Below the pieces are notes generated by a model, which was not told where the DNA came from, made no database searches, and was given only the letters and a program-made list of their open reading frames with translations. A stretch of 64,000 bases of DNA from the NCBI GenBank assembly GCA_031979385.1, contig DALZEF010000006.1, forward strand, positions 1 to 64,000. The letters are read 5' to 3'. The stretch comes from Timonella sp031979385. Its GTDB lineage: Bacteria > Actinomycetota > Actinomycetes > Actinomycetales > Cellulomonadaceae. Positions 36,388-43,707 of the stretch are shown piece by piece; positions within the stretch are counted from its first letter, which is position 1; every line of letters begins with the position of its first letter. Position numbers and translations under genes: made by a program.

Positions 36388-37368
36388 TCACGCCTGTTCG
36401 GTGCGAGCCTTCGCTACCTCGTACAGCGTGATCGATGCTGCCACACCTGCGTTGAGAGACTCAACGACGGACGACATCGGGATCGACACGATCGAATCGC
36501 AGGTTTCGCGTACGAGCCTCGATAGGCCCTTGCCCTCGGAACCGAGCACGATCACGAGCGGGTCCGTCGCAAACGGGATCGAACCGACGTTCACGTCCCC
36601 ACCGCCGTCAAGGCCGATCACGAAGCAGCCAGCCTTCTTCAACGTCTCAAGCGAACGCACGAGGTTGGTCTCGCGGGCAACCGGCACACGGGCAGCGGCA
36701 CCAGCCGATACCTTCCATGCCGACGCAGTCACACCGGCTGCACGACGCTCAGGCACGAGCACGCCGTGGGCACCGAACGCACCGGCGGAGCGAAGGACAG
36801 CACCCAGGTTACGCGGGTCGGTTACGGAGTCGAGCGCAACGATCAACGGTGCCTGACCCGCGTTTTCCGCAGCGTCAAGAAGATCTTCGAGCTCGTAGTA
36901 CTCATACGGCGGAACCGCGATAGCCACACCTTGGTGGATGGAGCCATCGGTCATGCGATCGAGTTCGATCTTGGAGGATTCGAACAGCGGCAAGCCGCGT
37001 TCGGTCGCGATCGCGAGGATCTCTTTGGTGCGGTCATCGTGTTCGATGCGGGTTGCAAGGAACACCTTGGACACTGGCATCTCGGCGCGCAGAGCTTCGA
37101 GAACCGAGTTGCGTCCGGCCACTACCTCGTTGACCCGGTCACCTGCGAAGTTCTGCTTGCGGCGTGGGGCCGCCTTGGAGCGCTTCTCGTCGAGGCGTTC
37201 GCGAGCCACCTTACGCTTGTGCGCGGGGTGCCAGGTGCGGTCTTCGGCGCGTGGAGTGGCGCCGCGGCCCTCAAGTGCCTGGCGTCCGTTGCCGCCAGTG
37301 CCCTTGGTTGGGCCCTTTTTGGTCGAGGCTTTGCGTACTGCGCCGCGACGCTGGGAGTTTCCTGCCAT
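36388..37368 (-). CDS. rlmB: 23S rRNA (guanosine-2251-2'-O)-methyltransferase RlmB
   Basis: This 326-aa SPOUT-class methyltransferase has a basic N-terminal extension (about 75 residues), a TrmH substrate-binding domain (VAGRNSVLEAL) and the knotted SAM-binding domain with LDSVTDPRNLGAVLRSAGAFGAHGVLVP, IVLGSEGKGLSRLV and IPMSSVVESLNAGVAASITLYE. These motifs place it in the RlmB branch. It follows cysS by 54 bases on the same strand, a conserved actinobacterial pair (cysS-rlmB). Confidence 0.95.
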   Translation of the reverse strand: MAGNSQRRGAVRKASTKKGPTKGTGGNGRQALEGRGATPRAEDRTWHPAHKRKVARERLDEKRSKAAPRRKQNFAGDRVNEVVAGRNSVLEALRAEMPVSKVFLATRIEHDDRTKEILAIATERGLPLFESSKIELDRMTDGSIHQGVAIAVPPYEYYELEDLLDAAENAGQAPLIVALDSVTDPRNLGAVLRSAGAFGAHGVLVPERRAAGVTASAWKVSAGAAARVPVARETNLVRSLETLKKAGCFVIGLDGGGDVNVGSIPFATDPLVIVLGSEGKGLSRLVRETCDSIVSIPMSSVVESLNAGVAASITLYEVAKARTEQA

Positions 37369-37422
37369 GTGACTGGCCTTCCGTGAAAGTTATGTGGATC
37401 TGAAGTTCAGTGGGCGCACGGC

Positions 37423-38853
37423 TCAGCCGAGGGACCAGCGCGCCCCGGAGGCGGAGTCCTCGACTACGATTCCGGCGTTCGCGAGGATGTCGCGGATGGC
37501 ATCGGCGGTGGCGAAGTCGCGGTCCTTGCGGGCCTGCGCGCGGTTTTCGATGTGCGCGGTCACAAGTACATCGAGGGCTTTGCGTGCCTTGTCGTCTCCG
37601 CTGGACTGCTGCCAGGATGCTGGGTCGAGGCCGAACACGTCAAGCATTGCGCGGAACACGAGGAGGTGCTCCCGCACAGCGTCTAGGTCACCGGAAGCAA
37701 GTGCGGAGTTACCTGCTTTAAGGTGCTCGTGCACGGAGGCCAGCCCGACCGACACGTTGAGGTCGTCGTTCATTGCGTCAATGAAAGTCTGCGGCAGGGA
37801 TGCCTGCGCAACCTCATCAGCAGGGATCTCCCCAACCTTTTCGGTTGCCCGAGCGTAGAACCCCTCGAAACGCTCCCAAGCAGCCACGGCTTCCTCAAGC
37901 GTTCCCACTGGGGTTTCGTCACTGGCAGTGGTCCATTCGAGCATAGACCGATAGTGCACGGTCGCCAGCGCGTAACGCAGTGCTACGGCAGGCGCGTGTT
38001 TGAGTACCTCGCTCACAAGCAGCCCGTTGCCGAGTGACTTGGACATCTTGGTTCCACCCTGGGTCACCCAGGCGGAGTGCATCCAGTAGTTTGCGAAATC
38101 GTAGCCCGCTGCCTTTGACTGCGCCTGTTCGTTTTCGTGGTGCGGGAAGCGCAGGTCGAGGCCGCCGCCGTGGATGTCGAAGGCCTCGCCGAGGTAGCGC
38201 TTGGCCATCGCGGAGCATTCGAGGTGCCAGCCTGGACGTCCTGGACCATATGGGGTGTTCCAGCGCGCGGTTTCAGGCTCGCCGACCTTTGCGGCCTTCC
38301 ATAGCGCGAAGTCTCGGGCATCCCGCTTGAGGGTTTCCTCGTCCAAGTCCTCGCTGGGGAGTGCGTCCTCGATCTGCTGGTTGGTAAGTTGCCCGTACGC
38401 ATCCCACGAGCGGGTATCGAAGTACACGTTGCCCTCGCCCGCCTGGTAGGCGTGCCCGCGCTCAACCAGGCGGTCCATGAGTTCGATCATGTCGGTCATG
38501 TGGCCGGTTGCGCGTGGTTCGTAGGTGGGCAGCAGATTACCCAGCGCGTCGTAGGCGTCGGTGAACTTGCGTTCGTGCAGGGCAGCCCAGGCCCACCATG
38601 GCTGATCTGCGGCTTCGGACTTTGCGAGGATCTTGTCGTCGATGTCCGTGACGTTGCGAATGTAGGTGACGTTCAGGCCGGTGCGACGCAGCCAGCGCAC
38701 GAGCACGTCGAACGCAACGGCAGAGCGCATGTGTCCGATGTGGGGTGCTGCTTGAACCGTCGCTCCACACACGTACATGCCAACCTGTCCGGGTACGCGG
38801 GGTTGGAAGTCGCGCACTTGGCGCGTTGCAGTGTCAAAAAGCCGTAAAGTCAC
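37423..38853 (-). CDS. cysS: Cysteinyl-tRNA synthetase
   Basis: This 476-aa class I synthetase charges tRNA-Cys. The zinc ligand Cys in YVCGATVQAAPHIGHMRSAV and the HIGH motif are at the N-terminus. WHLECSAMA and HHENEQAQS supply the other zinc ligands. The KMSKS loop is visible as TKMSKSLGN. The length is normal. It is first in the cysS-rlmB operon. The 330-base region upstream carries its promoter and a nested inverted repeat. Confidence 0.97.
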   Translation of the reverse strand: MTLRLFDTATRQVRDFQPRVPGQVGMYVCGATVQAAPHIGHMRSAVAFDVLVRWLRRTGLNVTYIRNVTDIDDKILAKSEAADQPWWAWAALHERKFTDAYDALGNLLPTYEPRATGHMTDMIELMDRLVERGHAYQAGEGNVYFDTRSWDAYGQLTNQQIEDALPSEDLDEETLKRDARDFALWKAAKVGEPETARWNTPYGPGRPGWHLECSAMAKRYLGEAFDIHGGGLDLRFPHHENEQAQSKAAGYDFANYWMHSAWVTQGGTKMSKSLGNGLLVSEVLKHAPAVALRYALATVHYRSMLEWTTASDETPVGTLEEAVAAWERFEGFYARATEKVGEIPADEVAQASLPQTFIDAMNDDLNVSVGLASVHEHLKAGNSALASGDLDAVREHLLVFRAMLDVFGLDPASWQQSSGDDKARKALDVLVTAHIENRAQARKDRDFATADAIRDILANAGIVVEDSASGARWSLG

Positions 38854-39095
38854 CAGATAAGTCTACCTGTTTCGGCGCGTTTACACGGTTTCGTGAGGGG
38901 TATCATGGGCGCCGACCGCGCCGGTTTCGTCACAGTGCTCACTTTTTCGTACATTGCGTTCTGGCAGCGTTTCGCTCCGCGAAACCACTGCACTACTTTG
39001 TCAGCAACCGTGGACTGTTGGCAGATTTCCGACGAGACCCCACTCTCCCCCGCATCTCACGTCCTCAGAGTGGCCGGGTTGGTTAAGTACTCCCA

Positions 39096-39166
39096 CCGAT
39101 GTTGCGGCCCAGCCGGCACTGTCACGGTGAAAACCCACAACAGTGCCGAAACAACCGCAACATCGG
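39096..39166. repeat. Nested inverted repeat in the spacer upstream of cysS
   Basis: Outer arms CCGATGTTGCGG (39096-39107) and CCGCAACATCGG (39155-39166) are perfect. They enclose GGCACTGT (39115-39122) and ACAGTGCC (39140-39147), also perfect. The direct repeat GGTTAGTAACAC follows, present twice 17 bases apart, the second copy at the 3' end of the lipoprotein gene. The whole stretch 38854-39190 has no gene. It probably terminates the 43.2-39.2 kb operon (transcribed leftward). Confidence 0.7.
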
Positions 39167-39190
39167 CTTCTGGTTAGTAACACATTCAGG

Positions 39191-39518
39191 TTAGTAACAC
39201 TCGGGAAGGCAGACCGGTGGGTCCTGCGCGTACTGCTCGATCCACGCCGGTTCCTCCGTGGTCGTGAGCGTATACCCCGACCACTGCGCCAATACTCGAT
39301 CTACCGAGGGACCACGCACTGGCGCTTTGGGCGGGGAAGATAAACAGGTTGTCTTCCCGCGCCTCGATCACTCTCTGCAGTGCGTCTTTCGTGTCCCGCC
39401 AATCTAGGTAATACGGGTGGTCCTCCTCGGTCGGTGCCGGAGTACATCCAGTTACGAAGACGCTAAGAACCAGTGCACCCACGGCATGAAAGACAACCGC
39501 TCGCCGTCTATCCATCAG
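39191..39518 (-). pseudogene. Small lipoprotein gene with a frameshift
   Basis: From ATG 39518 (GGAG 9 bases upstream) the frame encodes a lipoprotein signal with lipobox SVFVTGC, then TPAPTEEDHPYYLDW and a helix down to EDNLFIF. There the sensible reading switches frame at a C-run (G-run 39333-39336 on the plus strand) and continues as PPKAPVRGPSVDRVLAQW and AWIEQYAQDPPVCLPECY to a TAA at 39191-39193. Removing one C joins the halves into a coherent protein of about 108 aa. As written, translation stays in the first frame, changes composition and ends at 39186. It is either a real frameshift or a homopolymer sequencing error. Confidence 0.55.
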
Positions 39519-39576
39519 CGCACGCTCCAAATGAGTTCCTAGAGTGTTCAAATCCATCAACACCCTTCTTCATGGC

Positions 39577-39849
39577 TTAAATGCGGTAAGACCATTCTCG
39601 GCAAACCGTAACAAGACCTGCTGACCGTACACTGCTGCCGTCATCCCCATCCGTTATCCGCGCTGTCTGCGCTACTATTTTGAACTCACGAGAATCAGAT
39701 TCTGACGGGGATACTATGACCGGAGTTGTTGCCGATGGGAGGAACCACTGATCCTGTGCACTAAATTGACCGCTAGGGAACTGCTGTTCTAGCAGGATCA
39801 GCACGAAGAAACTAAGAAGTACGGCGAAAACGGTACACTCTCGCAGCAC
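39577..39849 (-). CDS. Small secreted or membrane-anchored protein, unknown
   Basis: This 90-aa protein begins with a hydrophobic segment (about residues 6-20, TVFAVLLSFFVLILL) that could be a signal peptide or anchor. A polar extracytoplasmic part follows (FLPSATTPVIVSPSESDS). No family is recognised. The start is GTG 39849 with GAGGGCGG upstream. It lies 13 bases after the permease gene and is co-transcribed with the ABC cassette, so it may be an accessory subunit. Confidence 0.55.
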   Translation of the reverse strand: MLRECTVFAVLLSFFVLILLEQQFPSGQFSAQDQWFLPSATTPVIVSPSESDSREFKIVAQTARITDGDDGSSVRSAGLVTVCREWSYRI

Positions 39850-39862
39850 AATTCCGCCCTCA

Positions 39863-41071
39863 CTACTGAAACTGCCGCTCGTGGTTCAAAAGCGTCAGTA
39901 CATCAAGTCTGACGTGCGTGCGAATCAACCATCTCCGAATCCCCGCGTAAAGGAGGCCGCCACCTACCACTAGCAGTACCAGAGTCACAGCGAAACGTTG
40001 AGCCGCAACCGCAGGTGGGAATAACACCAAGGCCGCGACGAACGTTGTAGCCCCTGAAACCAGAACAGGATAGGTAACCGTCCGAAGCAGCACACGTGCG
40101 TACTGCTCAATGATGGTCGTCTCAGCCAGTTTCCAGTGTTTGAGGATCCCGATGTCACGCCGGCTAAGCGCCAGATACGATCGCCATGTCACGATAAAGA
40201 ACACGATTGCAGCAAGGGCAGTGAACCCGACAACGGCGAACGACAGATTTCGCTGTAGTTGCAGCCCAGATTCAATCGAGTCGAAGGCCCGCAGCGCGAA
40301 CCCCGAACTATATCCCTTGGAATCAAGCGCGGCTGCTACGTCTCGAACGCGATGGTAGTCCGATACTTGCACAAGGGCCCCAGAGTAGACAGGGATCATC
40401 TCAATCCGCCCGGCATCGTACTCTTGGATTATGGCAGCTCGGTTCGCACCGAACATCTGCTCAGCGATACTCCAATAGGTATCAGTTGTGACGTATCCTT
40501 CTAAGCCCGGCGCACCAGAGGTGAGGTAGTCGAACCTTACTGGATCGACCTCGGAAGAAAACGCGATGTGCGTAGTCGCCACGTCAGTACTTACAACCCC
40601 AGATTCGTCCACTTCAGAAAGTATTGGGATCTGAATCTCGCGCTCTTCGCTCCCAAGATCAAGACCGTACGCCACGCCATCTTGCATGGCCTCTACACCG
40701 ATGACTTCTGCAAGTGTGGGGTCGATTCCGTAGAGTGTAACGGACTCACCCTCAGCCAGTTCAAACCCGGTTCCAAAGCCATACAATGCGGAAACTGTAG
40801 CCTCAGCAACACCCGTTGAAATCTCTGAGATGCTCGCCAGATCGGCCGTTGTCAATGGAGCCACATACGATCCATCTTCACGGCCTAAGACATCTACCAG
40901 ATGAAGATTGCTGTTGTGTTCAAACTCTGCACGCCGCAGGTCACTTTGCTGCGCGAAGAACAGTACGACCACAATGTTCACTATGAGGATCAGAGAAAGC
41001 AGTATGGTGGATAACCTGATTTGCTTTCTAGATCGGGTCGTAACGGCAGATAAAACTACTTGATTGTTCAT
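39863..41071 (-). CDS. FtsX/MacB-like ABC transporter permease
   Basis: This 402-aa protein has one N-terminal transmembrane helix (about residues 20-41), a large extracytoplasmic domain (about 45-270) and three C-terminal helices (about 275-297, 325-350, 362-382). This is the topology of FtsX/MacB/LolCE-type permeases, which move or pull on extracytoplasmic substrates rather than import solutes. The start codon directly follows the stop of the ATPase gene, so the two are coupled. The topology also resembles the permeases found with secreted bacteriocins, but I see no decisive match. The codon composition is A/T-richer than neighbouring housekeeping genes. Confidence 0.75.
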   Translation of the reverse strand: MNNQVVLSAVTTRSRKQIRLSTILLSLILIVNIVVVLFFAQQSDLRRAEFEHNSNLHLVDVLGREDGSYVAPLTTADLASISEISTGVAEATVSALYGFGTGFELAEGESVTLYGIDPTLAEVIGVEAMQDGVAYGLDLGSEEREIQIPILSEVDESGVVSTDVATTHIAFSSEVDPVRFDYLTSGAPGLEGYVTTDTYWSIAEQMFGANRAAIIQEYDAGRIEMIPVYSGALVQVSDYHRVRDVAAALDSKGYSSGFALRAFDSIESGLQLQRNLSFAVVGFTALAAIVFFIVTWRSYLALSRRDIGILKHWKLAETTIIEQYARVLLRTVTYPVLVSGATTFVAALVLFPPAVAAQRFAVTLVLLVVGGGLLYAGIRRWLIRTHVRLDVLTLLNHERQFQ

Positions 41072-41713
41072 TTAAACTACCTCGGTAAGTGCGCTGAGGT
41101 TGCCTTCTGCCTGCAGCCGCAGTATGACTGCATCGGCTGGGGCATTCAGCAGGTTTGGCTCGTGCGTGACAATGATGATGGTTCTACCTTCTCGCACCCT
41201 CCATAGGCTGTCATAGACACTGATGGCGTTGTCGGGGTCCAAACTTCCTACGGGTTCGTCAAGGAGCAATACACTTGGCGAGCCAATGAGCGCTCCAGCA
41301 ATTTCGACTCGCCTCCTTTCACCACCGGAGAGGTCGCGGACCATTGATTGCGCAAGGTGTGGCAGTCCCACCTGCTCCAAAACATGCTCAACTTGGGCTA
41401 CTGCATCCACGTCCTGCACGCAGGCTCGATCTTGGTTCGCGACCACGCGAATCATCAGGTTTTGGGTGACGGTTAGTTCAGAGAACAGCAACTCAGTTTG
41501 AAAGAGATATTCAATCTCACCATCGTGGGAAACTACGCCGGAGTCGGGTTTTACGTACCCAGCGCACAGGTTCAACAGAGTGGTCTTTCCAACGCCGCTC
41601 GCGCCCTGCACGAAGTACACGGAGTCTGATTCGAACCTAAAGCTTGCGTTGTTGAAGATGGACCTCGCACCGAGTTTCAGCGAGATGTTGTGGAGTTCAA
41701 TCATTGAGTTCAC
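41072..41713 (-). CDS. ABC transporter ATP-binding protein, LolD/MacB type
   Basis: This 213-aa ATPase has Walker A GASGVGKTTLL, signature LSGGERRRVEIAGAL, Walker B VLLLDEPVGSLD and switch His IVTHEP. The Q-loop region reads YLFQTELLFSELTV. The sequence class is that of the LolD/MacB/FtsE exporters that pair with FtsX-like permeases, which is exactly what follows. Its first codons overlap the end of the lipoprotein gene by 17 bases. The ATG six codons upstream of IELHNISL is used; a second Met at residue 4 is possible. Confidence 0.88.
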   Translation of the reverse strand: MNSMIELHNISLKLGARSIFNNASFRFESDSVYFVQGASGVGKTTLLNLCAGYVKPDSGVVSHDGEIEYLFQTELLFSELTVTQNLMIRVVANQDRACVQDVDAVAQVEHVLEQVGLPHLAQSMVRDLSGGERRRVEIAGALIGSPSVLLLDEPVGSLDPDNAISVYDSLWRVREGRTIIIVTHEPNLLNAPADAVILRLQAEGNLSALTEVV

Positions 41714-42620
41714 CTAACGGGTAGGTCTTTACGCCTTGTGCGGTATAGATTTCTAGGTTCTCGCCGTTGACTTCGAAACCGAGAATACTTCCGGTTTCGA
41801 TGGCTCGGGTTTCTCCAGAGCCGACCTGGGTTGCGTGTGCTGTGAGCGAGTTATCTTGAAGTTCTAGCCAGAGCACGAGTTCATCGTTGATCACGTCGCA
41901 GGATAGGGCGCACATGCTGGCTGGATATTGCTCATCGAAAGCCCCGTCAGCAACCACCTCGCCTCCAAGAACTTGCAGGGCTGCGGAGTCTAACCCTTCA
42001 CGTACTACGGTTAGTGCACTAAGTTGATCGATTGGAGCTGAATACAGTGAAAAATCGTCTGTTTCGGCGATGTACCTAGTCACATACAAGGCGCCATTCT
42101 CTAAGACAGAATCAACCACAACGAAGGGGAGCTCACTCACTTCCCGCACGTCATAACTGGCAGTGAGCTCGTAGACGGCAGAGCGTGCGGGGAGTCCCTC
42201 GGCGTCAAATTCCTGCCCAACGAACTGCTCTTTGCCCTGCTCAGAACCCAGCGGGATCATGAGTCGACCTGGTGTTTCGGCAACTATTCGCGCCTGCCCC
42301 CGCTCCAGTTTGAAGATCTTGTAGTCGAGGTTGACTGAGTCTCCGTAGGAGAAATAAGTGTGCGGGATCGTGCGGTCAAGGTACGCAAAGTAGTGGTCAC
42401 TGTCTTTACTCGTTCGACTAGTCCCATCTGTGGGACTGTAGTAGACGACCTTTGAAGAGAATCGATCAATAACTACGAGTTCATCTTGTTCAATGTTGTC
42501 GAGTGTCGCGTTCACGTAGGGAACTTGTCCGGCATCGTCGCTGGCAGAATTTCCTTTGGTAGGCGTACAGGCAACTACGGAGAGCACGATGGCCAACACC
42601 GCGATATATGGACGTTTCAC
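41697..42620 (-). CDS. Lipoprotein of the ABC cassette, unknown function
   Basis: This 307-aa protein has a lipoprotein signal with lipobox LSVVAC (Cys at about residue 18). The mature part is beta-rich and repetitive in style (LVVIDRFSSKVVYYS, VVDSVLENGALYVTRY, IYTAQGVKTYPLG), suggesting a beta-propeller-like fold; that fold is inference. It overlaps the ATPase gene by 17 bases. In the cassette it could be a substrate receptor or an immunity-type protein. The start is GTG 42620 with AAGGA upstream. Confidence 0.6.
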   Translation of the reverse strand: MKRPYIAVLAIVLSVVACTPTKGNSASDDAGQVPYVNATLDNIEQDELVVIDRFSSKVVYYSPTDGTSRTSKDSDHYFAYLDRTIPHTYFSYGDSVNLDYKIFKLERGQARIVAETPGRLMIPLGSEQGKEQFVGQEFDAEGLPARSAVYELTASYDVREVSELPFVVVDSVLENGALYVTRYIAETDDFSLYSAPIDQLSALTVVREGLDSAALQVLGGEVVADGAFDEQYPASMCALSCDVINDELVLWLELQDNSLTAHATQVGSGETRAIETGSILGFEVNGENLEIYTAQGVKTYPLGELND

Positions 42621-42726
42621 TTGGCTTCCTTGTCACTAGATAACAAGTTAAATTCGGGGAGGTAGGGTAGGAAGTCCGTCCACGATATTGCGCGTGGCAC
42701 GTTCTTCCTACCCTTCGCGGATTGGC

Positions 42727-43236
42727 CTACGCGGCGGCTGTAATCTGCCAGTTTCGGTTGTCGCCCTTGAACTTCACATACGCCGTGTTTTTCAAGAAGA
42801 TCGTCCCAAATCGGTAGTCGGCTCTCGGTGCCACAACCATGTTTGAACCGTACGACGCAGTCCTAGCGCCATTCGTGTTCGACCAATACTTAGTCTCTTG
42901 CACTGTGCTCCACGTGCTTCCGCCACCAACGGTCACACCGTTTCCGCTAGCGCCTAGGGAGAAAGATGCAGAATTACGCATGCTCGCTCCTCCCGTCCAA
43001 GTGGTTTTGATCTGCGCTACGGATTGCTTACCGCCGATTTTCGCTTTCACCGCATAGTTCCATTTGCGCGTACCGCCCTTGTCTGTGCCTCCGTCGTACC
43101 AGACATCAGCCGTGAGTACACCGTACGGCGTCGCCTTCGTTTGCGAGTCCTGCCATGCACTCGCCGGGACAGTGAAGCCCAAGGAGAGTGCAGCGGCAGT
43201 AATGACAACAACACTGCTTTTTAGCAGCCTGTGCAT
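42727..43236 (-). CDS. Secreted protein, unknown, first gene of the ABC cassette
   Basis: This 169-aa protein has a classical signal peptide (basic MHRLLK, hydrophobic VVVITAAALSLGF, cleavage after VPASA). The mature part of about 140 residues is Gly/Ser/Thr/Trp/Tyr-rich and probably all-beta (RKWNYAVKAKIGGKQS, GGASMRNSASFSLGASG, VQETKYWSNTNGARTAS) with no cysteine. I do not recognise a family. Its position as leader gene before a lipoprotein and an FtsX-like ABC transporter recalls lactococcin-972-type bacteriocin loci, but the protein is longer, and homology is not claimed. AAAGGA lies 6 bases before the ATG. Confidence 0.65.
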   Translation of the reverse strand: MHRLLKSSVVVITAAALSLGFTVPASAWQDSQTKATPYGVLTADVWYDGGTDKGGTRKWNYAVKAKIGGKQSVAQIKTTWTGGASMRNSASFSLGASGNGVTVGGGSTWSTVQETKYWSNTNGARTASYGSNMVVAPRADYRFGTIFLKNTAYVKFKGDNRNWQITAAA

Positions 43237-43274
43237 GAGTGGTCCTTTCGGTTTATCCTGCGTGAATGAAGATT

Positions 43275-43286
43275 GGTTCCGGAACC
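43275..43286. promoter_or_regulatory. 12-bp palindrome upstream of the secreted-protein operon
   Basis: GGTTCCGGAACC is perfectly self-complementary and lies about 40 bases before the start of the secreted-protein gene, in the probable 5' leader or promoter. It is a candidate operator. Confidence 0.35.
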
Positions 43287-43517
43287 GAAAGTGACATTAG
43301 TGCTCGTCAGAGCGCCCCGTCAATGATGTGAATGAATATCTGACTGGAGCAACCCACCTCTGCGTCCGCGATCTGAGATCGTTGCAATGCGAATGATTAT
43401 GACTAAGTTGACGCCACATAGACCCGCACACGCCACAGCAGGCGCAAAAGTCCCAAATTATGGCAAAGAGGATCTGACAAGGGCATCAACAAAGTCCCGC
43501 CTGAGCACAGAAAAACA

Positions 43518-43584
43518 CCCCTTGACCTCAACAAACTTTCCACGTGGATACCATCCGCATAGTGAGAGTCGAGCAGTCAAGGGG
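43518..43584. repeat. Long-loop inverted repeat in intergenic region
   Basis: CCCCTTGAC (43518-43526) and GTCAAGGGG (43576-43584) pair across a 49-base loop. It lies in the 470-base region 43237-43707, which has no gene and also holds the GAACTC element copy B. Confidence 0.4.
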
Positions 43585-43615
43585 CTGGGGTGAGTCGGGT
43601 TGGGTGGGCGCACGC

Positions 43616-43682
43616 CGAACTCAGCCTTTACCCCGAGTTCAGCCCGGAGCAGGCTGAGTTCGTGGGGTTTTGGCTGAGTTCG
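43616..43682. repeat. Nested GAACTC palindromic element, copy B
   Basis: Outer arms CGAACTCAGCC (43616-43626) and GGCTGAGTTCG (43672-43682) are perfect. A second GGCTGAGTTCG (43652-43662) and CCCCGAGTTCAGCC (43631-43644) lie between them, giving weaker inner pairing. It is directly downstream of the GH3 gene, so it may also act as its terminator. Confidence 0.7.
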
Positions 43683-43707
43683 ACGTGCGGGAGCGAGCGG
43701 TGTCGGT

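Noticed and set aside
43390..43420. Zur/Fur-like box (AATGATTAT) in the spacer between the ABC cassette and the GH3 gene
   Set aside because: Only a short half-match; the palindrome required for Zur or Fur is absent.
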